Source: Motilibacter aurantiacus (GTDB lineage Bacteria; Actinomycetota; Actinomycetes; Motilibacterales; Motilibacteraceae). Taken from it: DNA of 64,000 bases. How positions within the stretch are numbered: the first letter of the stretch is position 1; the number at the start of each line of letters is the position of its first letter. Shown piece by piece: positions 27,027 to 35,377 of the stretch. The notes below the pieces were generated by a model, which was given only the letters and a program-made list of their open reading frames with translations, did no database searches and had not been told where the DNA came from. The stretch covers positions 132,635 to 196,634 of the forward strand of contig NZ_JAANNO010000007.1 of assembly GCF_011250645.1 (NCBI RefSeq). Direction: 5' to 3'. The position numbers and the translations under genes are program-made.

Positions 27027-27788
27027 CTACGAGCCCCGGCGTACCGGGACGCCGTGCGCCGCGAGGTAGTCCCGGGCCTCCGCGGGGGTCTGCTCGGTGA
27101 ACTGGAACATGGCTCCGGCAGCGACGGCGGAGGCGCCCCCCTCCCGGATCGCCGCGAGCATGTCGGCGTAGGACCCGGCCCCTCCGGACGCGATGACCGG
27201 GACGCCCACGGCCTGCGCCACCGACGCGACGAGGGGGATGTCGTAGCCGGTGAGGCGGCCGTCGTACTCGACCCGGGTCACGAGGATCTCGCCGGCGCCG
27301 CGGTCGGCGGCCTCCCTGGCCCAGGAGACGGGGTCGCGCTCGGTGGGCCTCGAGCCGGAGTGGCTGAAGCAGCGCCACGCCCCGTCGACCTCACGGACGT
27401 CCACCGACACCACGACGCACTGGCTGCCGAAGCGGCGGGCGGCCTGCTCGACGAGGCCCGGGCCGGCCAGCGCGGCGCTGTTCACGACCACCTTGTCGGC
27501 GCCGGCGGCCAGCAGCTCGGCCACGTCCTCGACCGTGTCGACGCCGCCGCCGACGGTCAGCGGGACACGGCTCTGGACGGCCGCCTCCGCCGCCGTGTCG
27601 AGGTCGACCGAACGCTCCTCCCGACGGGCCGCGACGTCGACGATGAGCAGCTCGTCGACGTCGCGGGAGTTGAACACCCGCACGGCAGGGACGAGCGTCC
27701 CGACCGTGCGCCAGCTGGCGAACGCCTCACCCTTGACGAGCCCGAAGCCATTCGAGAGCAGGGTCGGGATCACTCGAACCTTCAGCAT
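27027..27788 (-). CDS. HisF paralogue of the sugar-amidination type
   Basis: This 253-aa (beta/alpha)8 protein belongs to the HisF family but not to histidine synthesis. The catalytic Asp11 of HisF is replaced (IPTLLSNGFGLVKG has Leu11), while Asp130 is kept (VVVSVDV). Phosphate-binding glycines VGGGVDTVED and ASGGAGSYADML remain. In Pse/Leg and O-antigen clusters such HisF-HisH pairs feed ammonia to a PseA/WbpG-type amidotransferase, which is the gene two upstream. ATG 27788 has GAGAGGG 4 bp before it and lies 62 bp inside the end of the hisH paralogue, so the two are tightly coupled. Confidence 0.88.
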   Translation of the reverse strand: MLKVRVIPTLLSNGFGLVKGEAFASWRTVGTLVPAVRVFNSRDVDELLIVDVAARREERSVDLDTAAEAAVQSRVPLTVGGGVDTVEDVAELLAAGADKVVVNSAALAGPGLVEQAARRFGSQCVVVSVDVREVDGAWRCFSHSGSRPTERDPVSWAREAADRGAGEILVTRVEYDGRLTGYDIPLVASVAQAVGVPVIASGGAGSYADMLAAIREGGASAVAAGAMFQFTEQTPAEARDYLAAHGVPVRRGS

Positions 27789-28464
27789 CTGGCCCTCTCA
27801 CGGCGAGGAAGTTCTGCAGGAGGCGCAGGCCCGCAGCCGAGCTCTTCTCCGGGTGGAACTGCACGCCGTACGCGCTGCCGTGGCGGACGGCGGAGACGAC
27901 CTCCCCGGCGTACGGGGTGACGGCTGCCCGGTCCGCGGCGGACTCCGGCTCGAACTGGAAGCTGTGCACGAAGTAGAAGTCGGCGCCGGGGGCGATGCCG
28001 GCGAACAGCCCGCCGTCGTCGAGCGCGGTCACCTCGTTCCACCCCACGTGCGGCACGCGCTCGCCGGAGCGCGCGGTCAGCCGCACGACCTGCCCGGGGA
28101 CGAGGCCGAGCCCGGGAGTGGGTGCGCCCTCCTCGCTGCGGTCGCCGAGCAGCTGCATGCCGAGGCAGACCCCGAGCAGCGGCTTGCCCTGGCCGGTGGC
28201 CTCGCGCAGGGCCTGCGGCCAGCCGGCGGCGTGCAGGTTCTCCATCGCCGCGTCGAACGCCCCGACCCCCGGAAGGACCAGGTGGCTGAAGCGTTCCAGC
28301 CCCTCCGGACGGGCCAGCACCTCCAGGCCCGCGGCCCCGGCGTCCTCGAGGCGTCGGCAGATCGAGGCGAGGTTGTTGAGCTTGTAGTCGATGACCCCGA
28401 CCTTCGGCCCCGCCGGCTCGCCGAAGACGGAGGGCTCGGACAGCTGCGCCCACTCAGGGAACAT
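27727..28464 (-). CDS. HisH paralogue (class I glutamine amidotransferase subunit)
   Basis: This 245-aa glutaminase has the nucleophile elbow LLGVCLGMQLL (Cys100), the oxyanion loop LPGVGAFDAAM, and the catalytic GVQFHPEKSS (His204, Glu206). It would release ammonia from glutamine for the synthase complex with the HisF paralogue. ATG 28464 lies 8 bp after the stop of the amidotransferase; further upstream codons are not starts. About 15 residues at each end exceed the HisH core, and the C-terminal extra overlaps hisF by 62 bp. Confidence 0.9.
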   Translation of the reverse strand: MFPEWAQLSEPSVFGEPAGPKVGVIDYKLNNLASICRRLEDAGAAGLEVLARPEGLERFSHLVLPGVGAFDAAMENLHAAGWPQALREATGQGKPLLGVCLGMQLLGDRSEEGAPTPGLGLVPGQVVRLTARSGERVPHVGWNEVTALDDGGLFAGIAPGADFYFVHSFQFEPESAADRAAVTPYAGEVVSAVRHGSAYGVQFHPEKSSAAGLRLLQNFLAVRGPDAEGSSDPDPALEWLRARQG

Positions 28465-28472
28465 CGACGGAG

Positions 28473-29621
28473 CTACACATTGTCGTCGTTGACCTTCGTG
28501 AGGTTGCCGTGCCGGTCGCGCACGAGCTGCCCGCCCTCGGTGACGAAGAGCCGCTTGTTGGTGAACTGGTCGCAGATCTTCGCGAACTGGGCGACGCTCA
28601 TGTCGAGCGGCTCGAGGATGTCGGCCAGGGGCTTGCCGAGGTACTCCCACGGGAACTTGCCGTCGTGGAGCTTCACGAGGTCGAGCGCTTCCTCGCGGGT
28701 GAGCCGTCCCCGGCGCAGGTGCAGGCAGGCGATGTCGGTCGCGCGGCCGAACCCGAACTTCAGGAACTTGAAGTAGTCGTGGATGCCGGTCTGATGGTTG
28801 TCGAGGTTCTCGTAGTTGACGACCGAGCCCTCCACCGTCTTGTGGTAGGTCTCGAAGCCGTGCCCCTGGGCGACGAGCACGTTGGTGAACCCGTCCCACG
28901 GGAAGAAGTGCCCGAGGAAGACGCCCGTCACGCCGACCTCGCGCAGCCGCTCGTCCGAGGGGTACGTGTAGAGGATCAGGTCGCGCTGGCGGAGCCCGTG
29001 ACGCCCGGCCATGTCGCTGACGCGCAGGCCGAGCAGTCCGCCGAACTCCTCGAGCCAGCGCCGGTCCAGGACGTGGTTCTCCGACGCGGCGGCCGGGCCG
29101 CCGTACTCGTTCTGCGGGTTCTCACCCCACACGATGAGCGGGACGCGGTACTCCACCGCGGCGCGCACCGGGATCGTGAAGATCGACGCGTGCTCCGGCC
29201 AGGAGATGTCCCCGACTTCCTCGAGCCCGATGCGGTTGAGCGTGCGGCGCACCCGGGGGTTGCCCGTCACCTCGACGTAGTCCACGCCGAGCTGCTTGAT
29301 GTTCTCGATGTTGCGCCGCCCGATGTCGGACAGGTCGCACGTCGTCGAGGTGACGCACAGCGGGTTGAGCCCGAGGCTCAGCACCTTGAGCACCTGCGCC
29401 GTGCTGTCCTTGCCGCCGGAGACCGGCACGATGCAGTCCCAGCTGCTGCCGTCCTTGGAGCGATAGCGCTCGACGACGTCGAGGAACTCCTGCCGGCGGG
29501 CATCCCAGTCGACGCTCGTCCGCCGCTCGAAGTTGTGGCACGCCGAGCAGACGCCGTCGTCCTCGATGCGCAGGTCGGGCTTGGTCGACGGCATGACGCA
29601 CCGCCGGCAGTAGGTGATCAC
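28473..29621 (-). CDS. pseA: N-acetyl sugar amidotransferase (PseA/WbpG-like)
   Basis: This 382-aa ATP-pyrophosphatase-fold enzyme would replace an N-acetyl oxygen by an amidine, as in conversion of pseudaminic acid to its 7-acetamidino form. Two CXXC pairs (Cys5/Cys8 in YCRRC, Cys25/Cys28 in GVCSACHNF) form a zinc site, and the PP-loop VSGGKDSTAQ lies at 67-76. HASIFTIP, WGENPQNEYGG and RATDIACLHLRRG agree with the family TIGR03573 as I know it. It starts by ATG 29621, overlapping the methylase stop by 4 bp. It lies between the pse methylase and its HisH/HisF partners. The gene symbol is by analogy with Campylobacter. Confidence 0.88.
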   Translation of the reverse strand: MITYCRRCVMPSTKPDLRIEDDGVCSACHNFERRTSVDWDARRQEFLDVVERYRSKDGSSWDCIVPVSGGKDSTAQVLKVLSLGLNPLCVTSTTCDLSDIGRRNIENIKQLGVDYVEVTGNPRVRRTLNRIGLEEVGDISWPEHASIFTIPVRAAVEYRVPLIVWGENPQNEYGGPAAASENHVLDRRWLEEFGGLLGLRVSDMAGRHGLRQRDLILYTYPSDERLREVGVTGVFLGHFFPWDGFTNVLVAQGHGFETYHKTVEGSVVNYENLDNHQTGIHDYFKFLKFGFGRATDIACLHLRRGRLTREEALDLVKLHDGKFPWEYLGKPLADILEPLDMSVAQFAKICDQFTNKRLFVTEGGQLVRDRHGNLTKVNDDNV

Positions 29622-30307
29622 GACGTCTTCTCCAGCGTGAACCAGGTGAGGTCGTCCTGCGGGAACGGGCCACGGTGGTAGGCGAAGCCCGTGTCCACGA
29701 GGCGGAGGTCGGGGAACCGGTCGAGCAGGTCACCGGCCCAGTCGCGCTTGAACAGCCGGTCCTGCTCGCCGTGGTACACGATCGTCTCCGGGCGCGGGTT
29801 GTAGTACTCCGCGACGAAGACGTACCGGTTCGAGGCGTTGTAGAGCAGGTCGTAGACCGTGTTCAGCGCCTCGGGCGCGATGTGGATGAGCACGCCCTTG
29901 GTGAAGGTGAAGTCATAGGCCCGCGGCGGCGTGAAGTCGAGCGCCGAGCCGCGGAAGACGGTGCACCCGGTCTTCTCCAGCTCGTCGGCGGCGCCCGCGT
30001 TGATCTCCAGGCCGGCGATCTCGGCCTCGGGCAGCAGCGTCTGCAGCGCGCGGACGTTGAGGCCGATGTTGGCCCCGATCTCGAGCACCGAGCTCACCGG
30101 CGAGAGACCGGACAGGACCTTCGAGAACAGCGCCGTGTTCGCGGAGACCCATCGGGCACCGACGTTGCGCTCGGAGTACCGGTCCCCGAACTCACCCGAC
30201 CAGAACTCCTCCTGGGCTGTGGCGTAGGTGCTGTCTCCGGGCACGGTGTTCCCTTCTGAGCGGCTGGTTCGGGAGGTCGACGGGACGGGGGCGGAAGCCG
30301 GGCTCAT
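29618..30307 (-). CDS. Pseudaminic acid biosynthesis-associated methylase
   Basis: This 229-aa class I methyltransferase reads AQEEFWSGEFGDRYSERN then motif I SSVLEIGANIGLNVRALQ, motif II FTFTKGVLIHIAPEALN and a YYNPRPETIVYHGEQDRLFKRD tail. This N-terminal 'EEFWxGEFGxxYxxRN' and the tail are the signature of the methylase family (TIGR03587) that recurs in pseudaminic acid clusters. The substrate has not been firmly established in that family. ATG 30307 overlaps the pseC stop (ATGA). The first ~25 residues are low-complexity and may be untranslated. Confidence 0.85.
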   Translation of the reverse strand: MSPASAPVPSTSRTSRSEGNTVPGDSTYATAQEEFWSGEFGDRYSERNVGARWVSANTALFSKVLSGLSPVSSVLEIGANIGLNVRALQTLLPEAEIAGLEINAGAADELEKTGCTVFRGSALDFTPPRAYDFTFTKGVLIHIAPEALNTVYDLLYNASNRYVFVAEYYNPRPETIVYHGEQDRLFKRDWAGDLLDRFPDLRLVDTGFAYHRGPFPQDDLTWFTLEKTS

Positions 30308-31443
30308 GGGTCGAGGACCCCGCGCAGCGCCTCGACGACCCGGTCCTGGTCGGCATCGGTCATGTCCGGGAACAGCGGGAGGGAGAGCTGCTCGGCGTAC
30401 GCGGCCTCGGCCACCGGGCACATGCCCCGCCGGTAGCCCAGGTCGGCGAAGACGGGGTGCCAGTAGACCGGGATGTAGTTCACCTGCACGCCGATGCCGG
30501 CCGCCCGGAGCCGGTCGAAGACCTCTCGCCGTCGCCCGTCCAGGACGCGGACCGAGTAGAGGTGCCAGGCGGGCTCCACGTCCGCCCGCCTGGTGGGCAG
30601 CCGCAGCCCCGGCACCCCGGACAGCAGCTGGTCATAGCGCGCCACCAGCTCGTCGCGGCGGGCGAGGAAGGCGGGCAGCCGGCGCAGCTGGGCGGCCCCG
30701 AGCGCGCAGAGCACGTCGGGCAGCCGGTAGTTGAGCCCGAAGCCGCTCATCTCGTACCACCAGGCCCCCTGAGAGGTGTCCTGCGGCTGCGGGTCCCGGC
30801 CGATGCGGGCGAACCGGCGGGCCGCCTGCAGCACGGCGGGGTCGGGCGCCGCGACGGCCCCTCCCTCGGCGGTCGTCATGTGCTTGGTCGGGAAGAACGA
30901 GAAGCAGGTCGCGTCGGCGACCGACCCGACGGGCCGCCCCTTGTAGCGCGCGCCGATCGAGTGCGCGGCGTCCTCCAGGAGCCTGGCCCCGACCGAGTCG
31001 GCGACGGAGCGGAGCTCGTCGAGGTCGGCCGGGTGGCCGGCGTAGTCCACGGCCGCGATCACGCTTGTCCGCTCGCCGGCCAGGGCCGCCGCCGCCTGCG
31101 GGTCGAGGTTGAGCGTGTCGTCGCTGACGTCCGCGAAGCGCACGGTGGCGCCGAGCAGCGCAGCCGACGACGCCGTGGCGATGAAGGTGAACGGGCTGGT
31201 GACGACCTCGCTGCCGGGCCCTGCCCCCAGCCCGGCGTACGCGACGTGCAGCGCGGCCGTGCCGGAGGTCACGCTGACGCAGGGGGCCCCGACCGCCTGC
31301 GCGAGCGCCTCCTCGAAGGACTCGACGGCCGGGCCGGTCGTCAGCCAGTCGCCGCGCAGGACCTCGGCGACCGCGTCGATGTCCTCCTGCTCGACCGACT
31401 GCCGGCCGTACGGCAGCCAGCTCTGCGCGGCCTGCGTGGTCAT
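30304..31443 (-). CDS. pseC: UDP-4-amino-4,6-dideoxy-N-acetyl-L-altrosamine transaminase
   Basis: This 379-aa PLP enzyme of the DegT family makes the second step to pseudaminic acid. The Schiff-base lysine is Lys187 in SFFPTKHMTTAEGG, unlike RfbH of this window which has His there. LPYGRQSVEQEDI, GDWLTTGPAVESFEEAL, TSPFTFIATASSA, EDAAHSIGARYKG and GLNYRLPDVLCALG are the PseC-type strings. GTG 31443 overlaps pseB by 4 bp. Aminotransferases for other 4-amino sugars look similar, but the neighbour pseB settles the role. Confidence 0.93.
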   Translation of the reverse strand: MTTQAAQSWLPYGRQSVEQEDIDAVAEVLRGDWLTTGPAVESFEEALAQAVGAPCVSVTSGTAALHVAYAGLGAGPGSEVVTSPFTFIATASSAALLGATVRFADVSDDTLNLDPQAAAALAGERTSVIAAVDYAGHPADLDELRSVADSVGARLLEDAAHSIGARYKGRPVGSVADATCFSFFPTKHMTTAEGGAVAAPDPAVLQAARRFARIGRDPQPQDTSQGAWWYEMSGFGLNYRLPDVLCALGAAQLRRLPAFLARRDELVARYDQLLSGVPGLRLPTRRADVEPAWHLYSVRVLDGRRREVFDRLRAAGIGVQVNYIPVYWHPVFADLGYRRGMCPVAEAAYAEQLSLPLFPDMTDADQDRVVEALRGVLDP

Positions 31444-32423
31444 GCCGCCGCGACCATCTCCGCCAGCTCGTCATGGCTCAGCCACTGGTCGTTGAGGTCA
31501 GAGCGGTAGACGAAGTCGTTCGGCACCTCTTCCCCGCCCTCGACGTGCTTCCCACCCCACTCGGAGATGACAGGCTTGACCACGTAGTGGTCGGCGAACC
31601 GGAGTGTGCGGTGGGCGTCCTCGGCCCCGATCATCTCCTCGTGGAGCTTCTCGCCCGGGCGGATGCCGATGATGTCGAGCTCGGCCCCGGGCGCCAGGAC
31701 CTCCGCGAGGTCGGTGATCTTCATGCTCGGGATGCGCGGGACGTACAGCTCGCCGCCGGTCATCCGCTCGAACGCGTCGAGGACGAACTGCACGGCCTGC
31801 GGCAGCGTGATCCAGAACCGGGTCATGCGCGGGTCGGTGATCGGGACCTTGCGGACGCCCTCGGCGGCGAGCCTCTTGAAGAAGGGAACCACCGACCCCC
31901 GGCTGCCGACCACGTTGCCGTAGCGCACGACCGCCATGCGGGTGTCCGCCGCGCCGGCGTAGTGGTTGCCGGCGATGAAGAGCTTGTCCGCGCAGAGCTT
32001 GGTGGCGCCGTAGAGGTTCGCCGGGCTGCTCGCCTTGTCGGTCGAGAGGGCGACGACCCGCTTGACCCCGAGGTCGATCGCCGTGTCGATGACGTTCTGG
32101 GAGCCGAGCACGTTCGTCTTCACGAACTCGTAGGGGTTGTACTCGGCGGTGTCGACCTGCTTGAGCGCGGCAGCGTGGACGACGTAGTCGACGCCGTGCA
32201 TCGCCCGGTGCAGGCGCTCCTTGTCCCGGATGTCGCCGATCATCCAACGCAGCCGGGGGTCGTCCCCGAGCAGCTGGCGGACCTCGTACTGCTTGAGCTC
32301 GTCGCGAGAGTAGATCACTATGCGGCTGACGTGACCGTCGTCGAGCAGGCGCCGGATGAAGGCCTTGCCGAACGAGCCGGTGCCTCCCGTGACGAACATC
32401 GAGGCGCCATCCAACGAGGTCAT
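31440..32423 (-). CDS. pseB: UDP-N-acetylglucosamine 4,6-dehydratase (5-inverting)
   Basis: This 327-aa SDR is the first enzyme of the pseudaminic acid route. MFVTGGTGSFGKAFIRRLL (9-27), IYSRDELKQYEVRQL, VDYVVHAAALKQVDTAEYNP, STDKASSPANLYGATK and VRYGNVVGSRGSVVPFF are the strings that separate PseB from retaining dehydratases of the LegB/PglF type. ATG 32423 has TAGGAG 6 bp upstream; a TTG two codons earlier (32429) is less likely. It opens the minus-strand operon pseB-pseC-methylase-pseA-hisH-hisF. Confidence 0.95.
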   Translation of the reverse strand: MTSLDGASMFVTGGTGSFGKAFIRRLLDDGHVSRIVIYSRDELKQYEVRQLLGDDPRLRWMIGDIRDKERLHRAMHGVDYVVHAAALKQVDTAEYNPYEFVKTNVLGSQNVIDTAIDLGVKRVVALSTDKASSPANLYGATKLCADKLFIAGNHYAGAADTRMAVVRYGNVVGSRGSVVPFFKRLAAEGVRKVPITDPRMTRFWITLPQAVQFVLDAFERMTGGELYVPRIPSMKITDLAEVLAPGAELDIIGIRPGEKLHEEMIGAEDAHRTLRFADHYVVKPVISEWGGKHVEGGEEVPNDFVYRSDLNDQWLSHDELAEMVAAA

Positions 32424-32459
32424 GCGCAACTCCTACAGTGGGGGCACGTTCCCTGACAC

Positions 32460-32469
32460 ACTGTAACGT
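32460..32469. promoter_or_regulatory. Overlapping divergent -10 boxes of the pse operons
   Basis: On the plus strand TAACGT (32464-32469) ends 6 bp before the pseF GTG at 32476, giving a leaderless start. On the minus strand TACAGT (32460-32465) lies 36 bp upstream of pseB, which has a normal Shine-Dalgarno. The boxes overlap by 2 bp, so the two pse operons may compete for polymerase. Confidence 0.45.
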
Positions 32470-32475
32470 GCAGGC

Positions 32476-33240
32476 GTGCAAGCACTTTCCGCGGAGACGG
32501 CGGAGGCAAACGGCACCCTGGCCGTGATCCAGGCCCGCGCCGGCTCGACACGGCTGCCCGGCAAGGTCCTCGAGCCGCTGGGCGGCCGGCCGGTGCTGGG
32601 CTGGGTGGTACGCGCCGCGCAGCTGGCCGGAGTGTTCACCAAGGTCGTGGTCGCCACCTCGACCGACCCGCGCGACGACGCGGTCGCCGACCTCGCCCTC
32701 GAGCTCGGCGCGGAGGTCGTGCGCGGCCCCGAGGAGGACGTGCTCTCCCGCTTCCTCCTGGTCCTCGACCACCACCCCGCCGCCGCCCTGGCCCGGCTCA
32801 CCGCGGACTGCCCGCTGCTCGACCCGGCACTGATCCGTCTCGCCGTCCGGACCTTCGCCGCGGCTGAGGGGGGCCTCGACTACCTGAGCACCGTCCTCGA
32901 GCGCAGCCTGCCGCACGGCCTCGACGTCGAGGTCCTGTCCGCGCAGACCCTGCGACGCGTGGGCGCGACGGCGACCGGGGTGCACCGCGTCCACGTGACC
33001 TCCGCCGTCTACACGTCCTTCGAGGACTACCGGGTCGCCGGCCTGGGCTTCCTCCCGCACGCCGCCGACCTGCGCGTCACGCTGGACACCCCGGACGACC
33101 TGCGCATGCTCCGTGCGACGGTGGCCGAGATCGGGGACCGGGCGCCCGAGTGGCGCGAGCTCACGCGGTTGCTGCGCTCGCGGCCGGACATCGTGGCGCT
33201 GAACGGCCACGTCGTCCAGAAGGAGCTGAGCGAGGGGTGA
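32476..33240 (+). CDS. pseF: CMP-pseudaminic acid cytidylyltransferase (SpsF/PseF-like)
   Basis: This 254-aa nucleotidyltransferase has LAVIQARAGSTRLPGKVLEPL near residue 15, the SpsF form of the activation loop, then VVVATSTDPRDDAVADLA and RLTADCPLLDPALI with the metal-binding aspartate. In pse clusters SpsF-like proteins take the PseF role, joining CMP to the nine-carbon sugar. The tail (LRVTLDTPDDLRMLRA) is standard for SpsF. It starts by GTG 32476 behind a TAACGT box, and its stop overlaps pseG. Confidence 0.85.
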   Translation: MQALSAETAEANGTLAVIQARAGSTRLPGKVLEPLGGRPVLGWVVRAAQLAGVFTKVVVATSTDPRDDAVADLALELGAEVVRGPEEDVLSRFLLVLDHHPAAALARLTADCPLLDPALIRLAVRTFAAAEGGLDYLSTVLERSLPHGLDVEVLSAQTLRRVGATATGVHRVHVTSAVYTSFEDYRVAGLGFLPHAADLRVTLDTPDDLRMLRATVAEIGDRAPEWRELTRLLRSRPDIVALNGHVVQKELSEG

Positions 33241-34304
33241 GCGGCCCCGTCGTCGCCGTCCGGTGCGACGCGAGCGCGAGCGGCGGGGTGGGGCACGTCA
33301 TGCGCTCGGCGGCCCTGTCGGAGGCGCTGCTCGCGCAGGGGCTCGGCGTCGTGTTCCTCGGTGACCTGCACGGCGTCGCGCTCGCCGAGCGGCGGCTCCG
33401 CGCCCTCGGGGTCGAGGCGCGCCCGGCCCCGGCCGGGCCCGCCGAGGTCGTCGCCACGCTCGACCGCGTCGACGCCGCCGCCGTGGTCATCGACTCGTAC
33501 TCCGTGCCGCCGGAGGTGCACGCGGCCGTGCGCCGGTCCGGGCGGGTCGTCGCGGCGATCGTGGACGCCGCGGCGCCGGGCCTCGAGGCCGACCTGGTGG
33601 TCAACCAGAACCACGGCGCGGAGCACCTCCCCCGCGACGGCTACCGCGGCCGGCTCCTCGCGGGCGCCCGGTACGCGCTGCTGCCGCGCCGGGTGACCCT
33701 GCGCCGCCCGCCGGCGCCGCCACCGGCGCCCCCGGTCGCCCGGCGGGCTCTCGTCGTCCTCGGCGGCACGGACGCCGCGCACGCCGCGGCCGACGTCGCC
33801 GAGCGGCTGCTGGGGACCGGGATGGCGGCCCACCTCGACGTCGTCTGCGCCACCGAGCAGCTCCGCCGGCGGGTGCAGTCCCTGCCGGTCGCCGCGGGCC
33901 GGTCGGTGGCCGCGCACGCGCCGGTCGACGACCTGGCCGGCCTCGCCACGGAGGCGGACCTCGTGATCAGCGCGGCGGGCACGACCGTCTGGGAGCTGGC
34001 CTGCCTCGGGCGGGCGGTCGCCCTCGTGCCGGTGGCCGACAACCAGCTTCCTGGGTACACCGCTCTCGTGCGGTCCGACGTGTGCCACGGCCTCGGCCCG
34101 GCGGCGCGGCTGCGCCAGGAGCCGGCAGCGGTGACCGCCGAGCTGGCGGAGCTGATGTCCGACCAGGGGCGGCGCGAGCGGCTGTCCACCGCGGCGTACT
34201 CGCTCGTCGACGGTGCCGGCAGCGACCGCGTCGCCGCAGAGTTGGCCGTGCTCCTCCGGACCACCGCCAGCAACTCGTCGACCAGAGAGGGAGAGACGTC
34301 ATGA
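33237..34304 (+). CDS. pseG: UDP-2,4-diacetamido-2,4,6-trideoxy-L-altrose hydrolase
   Basis: This 355-aa GT-B-fold hydrolase removes UDP from the pseudaminic acid precursor. The catalytic histidine lies in SGGVGHVMRSAALSEAL (about residues 14-30), then VVIDSYSVPPEVHAAV, VVNQNHGAEHL, ARYALLPR and the MurG-like donor site ISAAGTTVWELACLGRAVALVPVADNQ. GTG 33237 overlaps pseF (GTGA). The proline-rich linker RRPPAPPPAPPVARR between the two domains is a local oddity. Confidence 0.92.
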   Translation: MSGPVVAVRCDASASGGVGHVMRSAALSEALLAQGLGVVFLGDLHGVALAERRLRALGVEARPAPAGPAEVVATLDRVDAAAVVIDSYSVPPEVHAAVRRSGRVVAAIVDAAAPGLEADLVVNQNHGAEHLPRDGYRGRLLAGARYALLPRRVTLRRPPAPPPAPPVARRALVVLGGTDAAHAAADVAERLLGTGMAAHLDVVCATEQLRRRVQSLPVAAGRSVAAHAPVDDLAGLATEADLVISAAGTTVWELACLGRAVALVPVADNQLPGYTALVRSDVCHGLGPAARLRQEPAAVTAELAELMSDQGRRERLSTAAYSLVDGAGSDRVAAELAVLLRTTASNSSTREGETS

Positions 34305-35377
34305 CCGCACGCGTCTACGGCCGCCCGGAGATCTCGATCGGGCAGCGCCCGGTGGGCCCCGGCCACCCCTGCTACGTCATCGCGGAGGCGGGTGCGAACC
34401 ACAACCGGGACCTCGACACCGCGAAGCGGCTGATCGACGTCGCCGCCGAGTCCGGCTCCGACGCGGTGAAGTTCCAGACCTACACCGCCGAGGGCCTCTA
34501 CTCGCGCAAGACGCCGAACCCCTCGTACCTCAAGAACTCCAGCCTGCTCAAGGACCAGGAGACGGTCTGGGAGCTGATCAAGCGGGTGGAGATCCCCTGG
34601 GAGTGGCACGAGGAGCTGGCCAGCCACGCGGCCGCGGCCGGGATCGACTTCCTCTCGACGCCGTTCGAGGAGGCCGCGGTCGACTTGCTGGAGACCGTGA
34701 AGGTCCCCGCCTACAAGATCGCGTCCTACGAGATCACGCACCTGCCGCTCATCGAGTACGCCGCGCGGACTGGAAAGCCGCTTCTGCTGTCGACCGGCAT
34801 GGCGTCCCTGGCCGACATCGAGCGCGCGCTGGACGTGGCCAACGAGGCCGGCTGCGAGCAGGTGGCCCTGCTGCACTGCGCGATCAACTACCCGCCGCGT
34901 TTCGAGGACCTCAACCTGCGCGCGATCTCCACCCTCGCGAGCGCGTTCCAGGTCCCCATCGGCTGGTCGGACCACACTCCCGGCCACACCGCGGACGTCG
35001 CCGCCGTCACGCTCGGGGCCACCCTCGTGGAGAAGCACTACACGCTCAGCCGCGACCAGGAGGGCCCGGACCACGCCTTCGCCCTCGAGCCGGACGAGCT
35101 GACGGCGATGGTCAAGGCCATCCGCGAGGCGGAGGCGTCGCTGGGCACGCCGGTCAAGCGCGTGACGCCGGCCGAGGCGGAGATGTACCGCATCGGCCGG
35201 CGCAGCCTCGTCGCGGCCCGCGACCTGCCCGCCGGCACCGTGGTCACACGGGAGGACATCGCGGTGAAGCGGCCGGGATACGGCATCCCGGTCCACGAGC
35301 TCGACGCGGTGCTCGGGCGCACGACGAGCGAGGCCATCGAGGCGGACGAGATCCTCCAGTGGCCGATGTTCGGCTGA
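34301..35377 (+). CDS. pseI: Pseudaminic acid synthase (NeuB family)
   Basis: This 358-aa enzyme condenses phosphoenolpyruvate with 2,4-diacetamido-2,4,6-trideoxy-L-altrose. The NeuB TIM-barrel begins VIAEAGANHNRDLDTAKRLI and contains AVKFQTYTAEGLYS, FLSTPFEEAAVDLLE, YKIASYEITHLPLI, LSTGMASLADIE, ALLHCAINYPPRFEDLNL, GWSDHTPGHTADVAAV and GATLVEKHYTL. The C-terminal ~65 residues (RRSLVAARDLPAGTVVTREDI) are the SAF/antifreeze-like domain. ATG 34301 overlaps pseG (ATGA) and has GAGGGAG about 6 bp upstream. Confidence 0.96.
   Translation: MTARVYGRPEISIGQRPVGPGHPCYVIAEAGANHNRDLDTAKRLIDVAAESGSDAVKFQTYTAEGLYSRKTPNPSYLKNSSLLKDQETVWELIKRVEIPWEWHEELASHAAAAGIDFLSTPFEEAAVDLLETVKVPAYKIASYEITHLPLIEYAARTGKPLLLSTGMASLADIERALDVANEAGCEQVALLHCAINYPPRFEDLNLRAISTLASAFQVPIGWSDHTPGHTADVAAVTLGATLVEKHYTLSRDQEGPDHAFALEPDELTAMVKAIREAEASLGTPVKRVTPAEAEMYRIGRRSLVAARDLPAGTVVTREDIAVKRPGYGIPVHELDAVLGRTTSEAIEADEILQWPMFG

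Noticed and set aside
27027-28464. Histidine biosynthesis genes hisF and hisH
   Set aside because: Asp11 is missing in the HisF paralogue, no other his gene is near, and both sit next to a PseA/WbpG-type amidotransferase.
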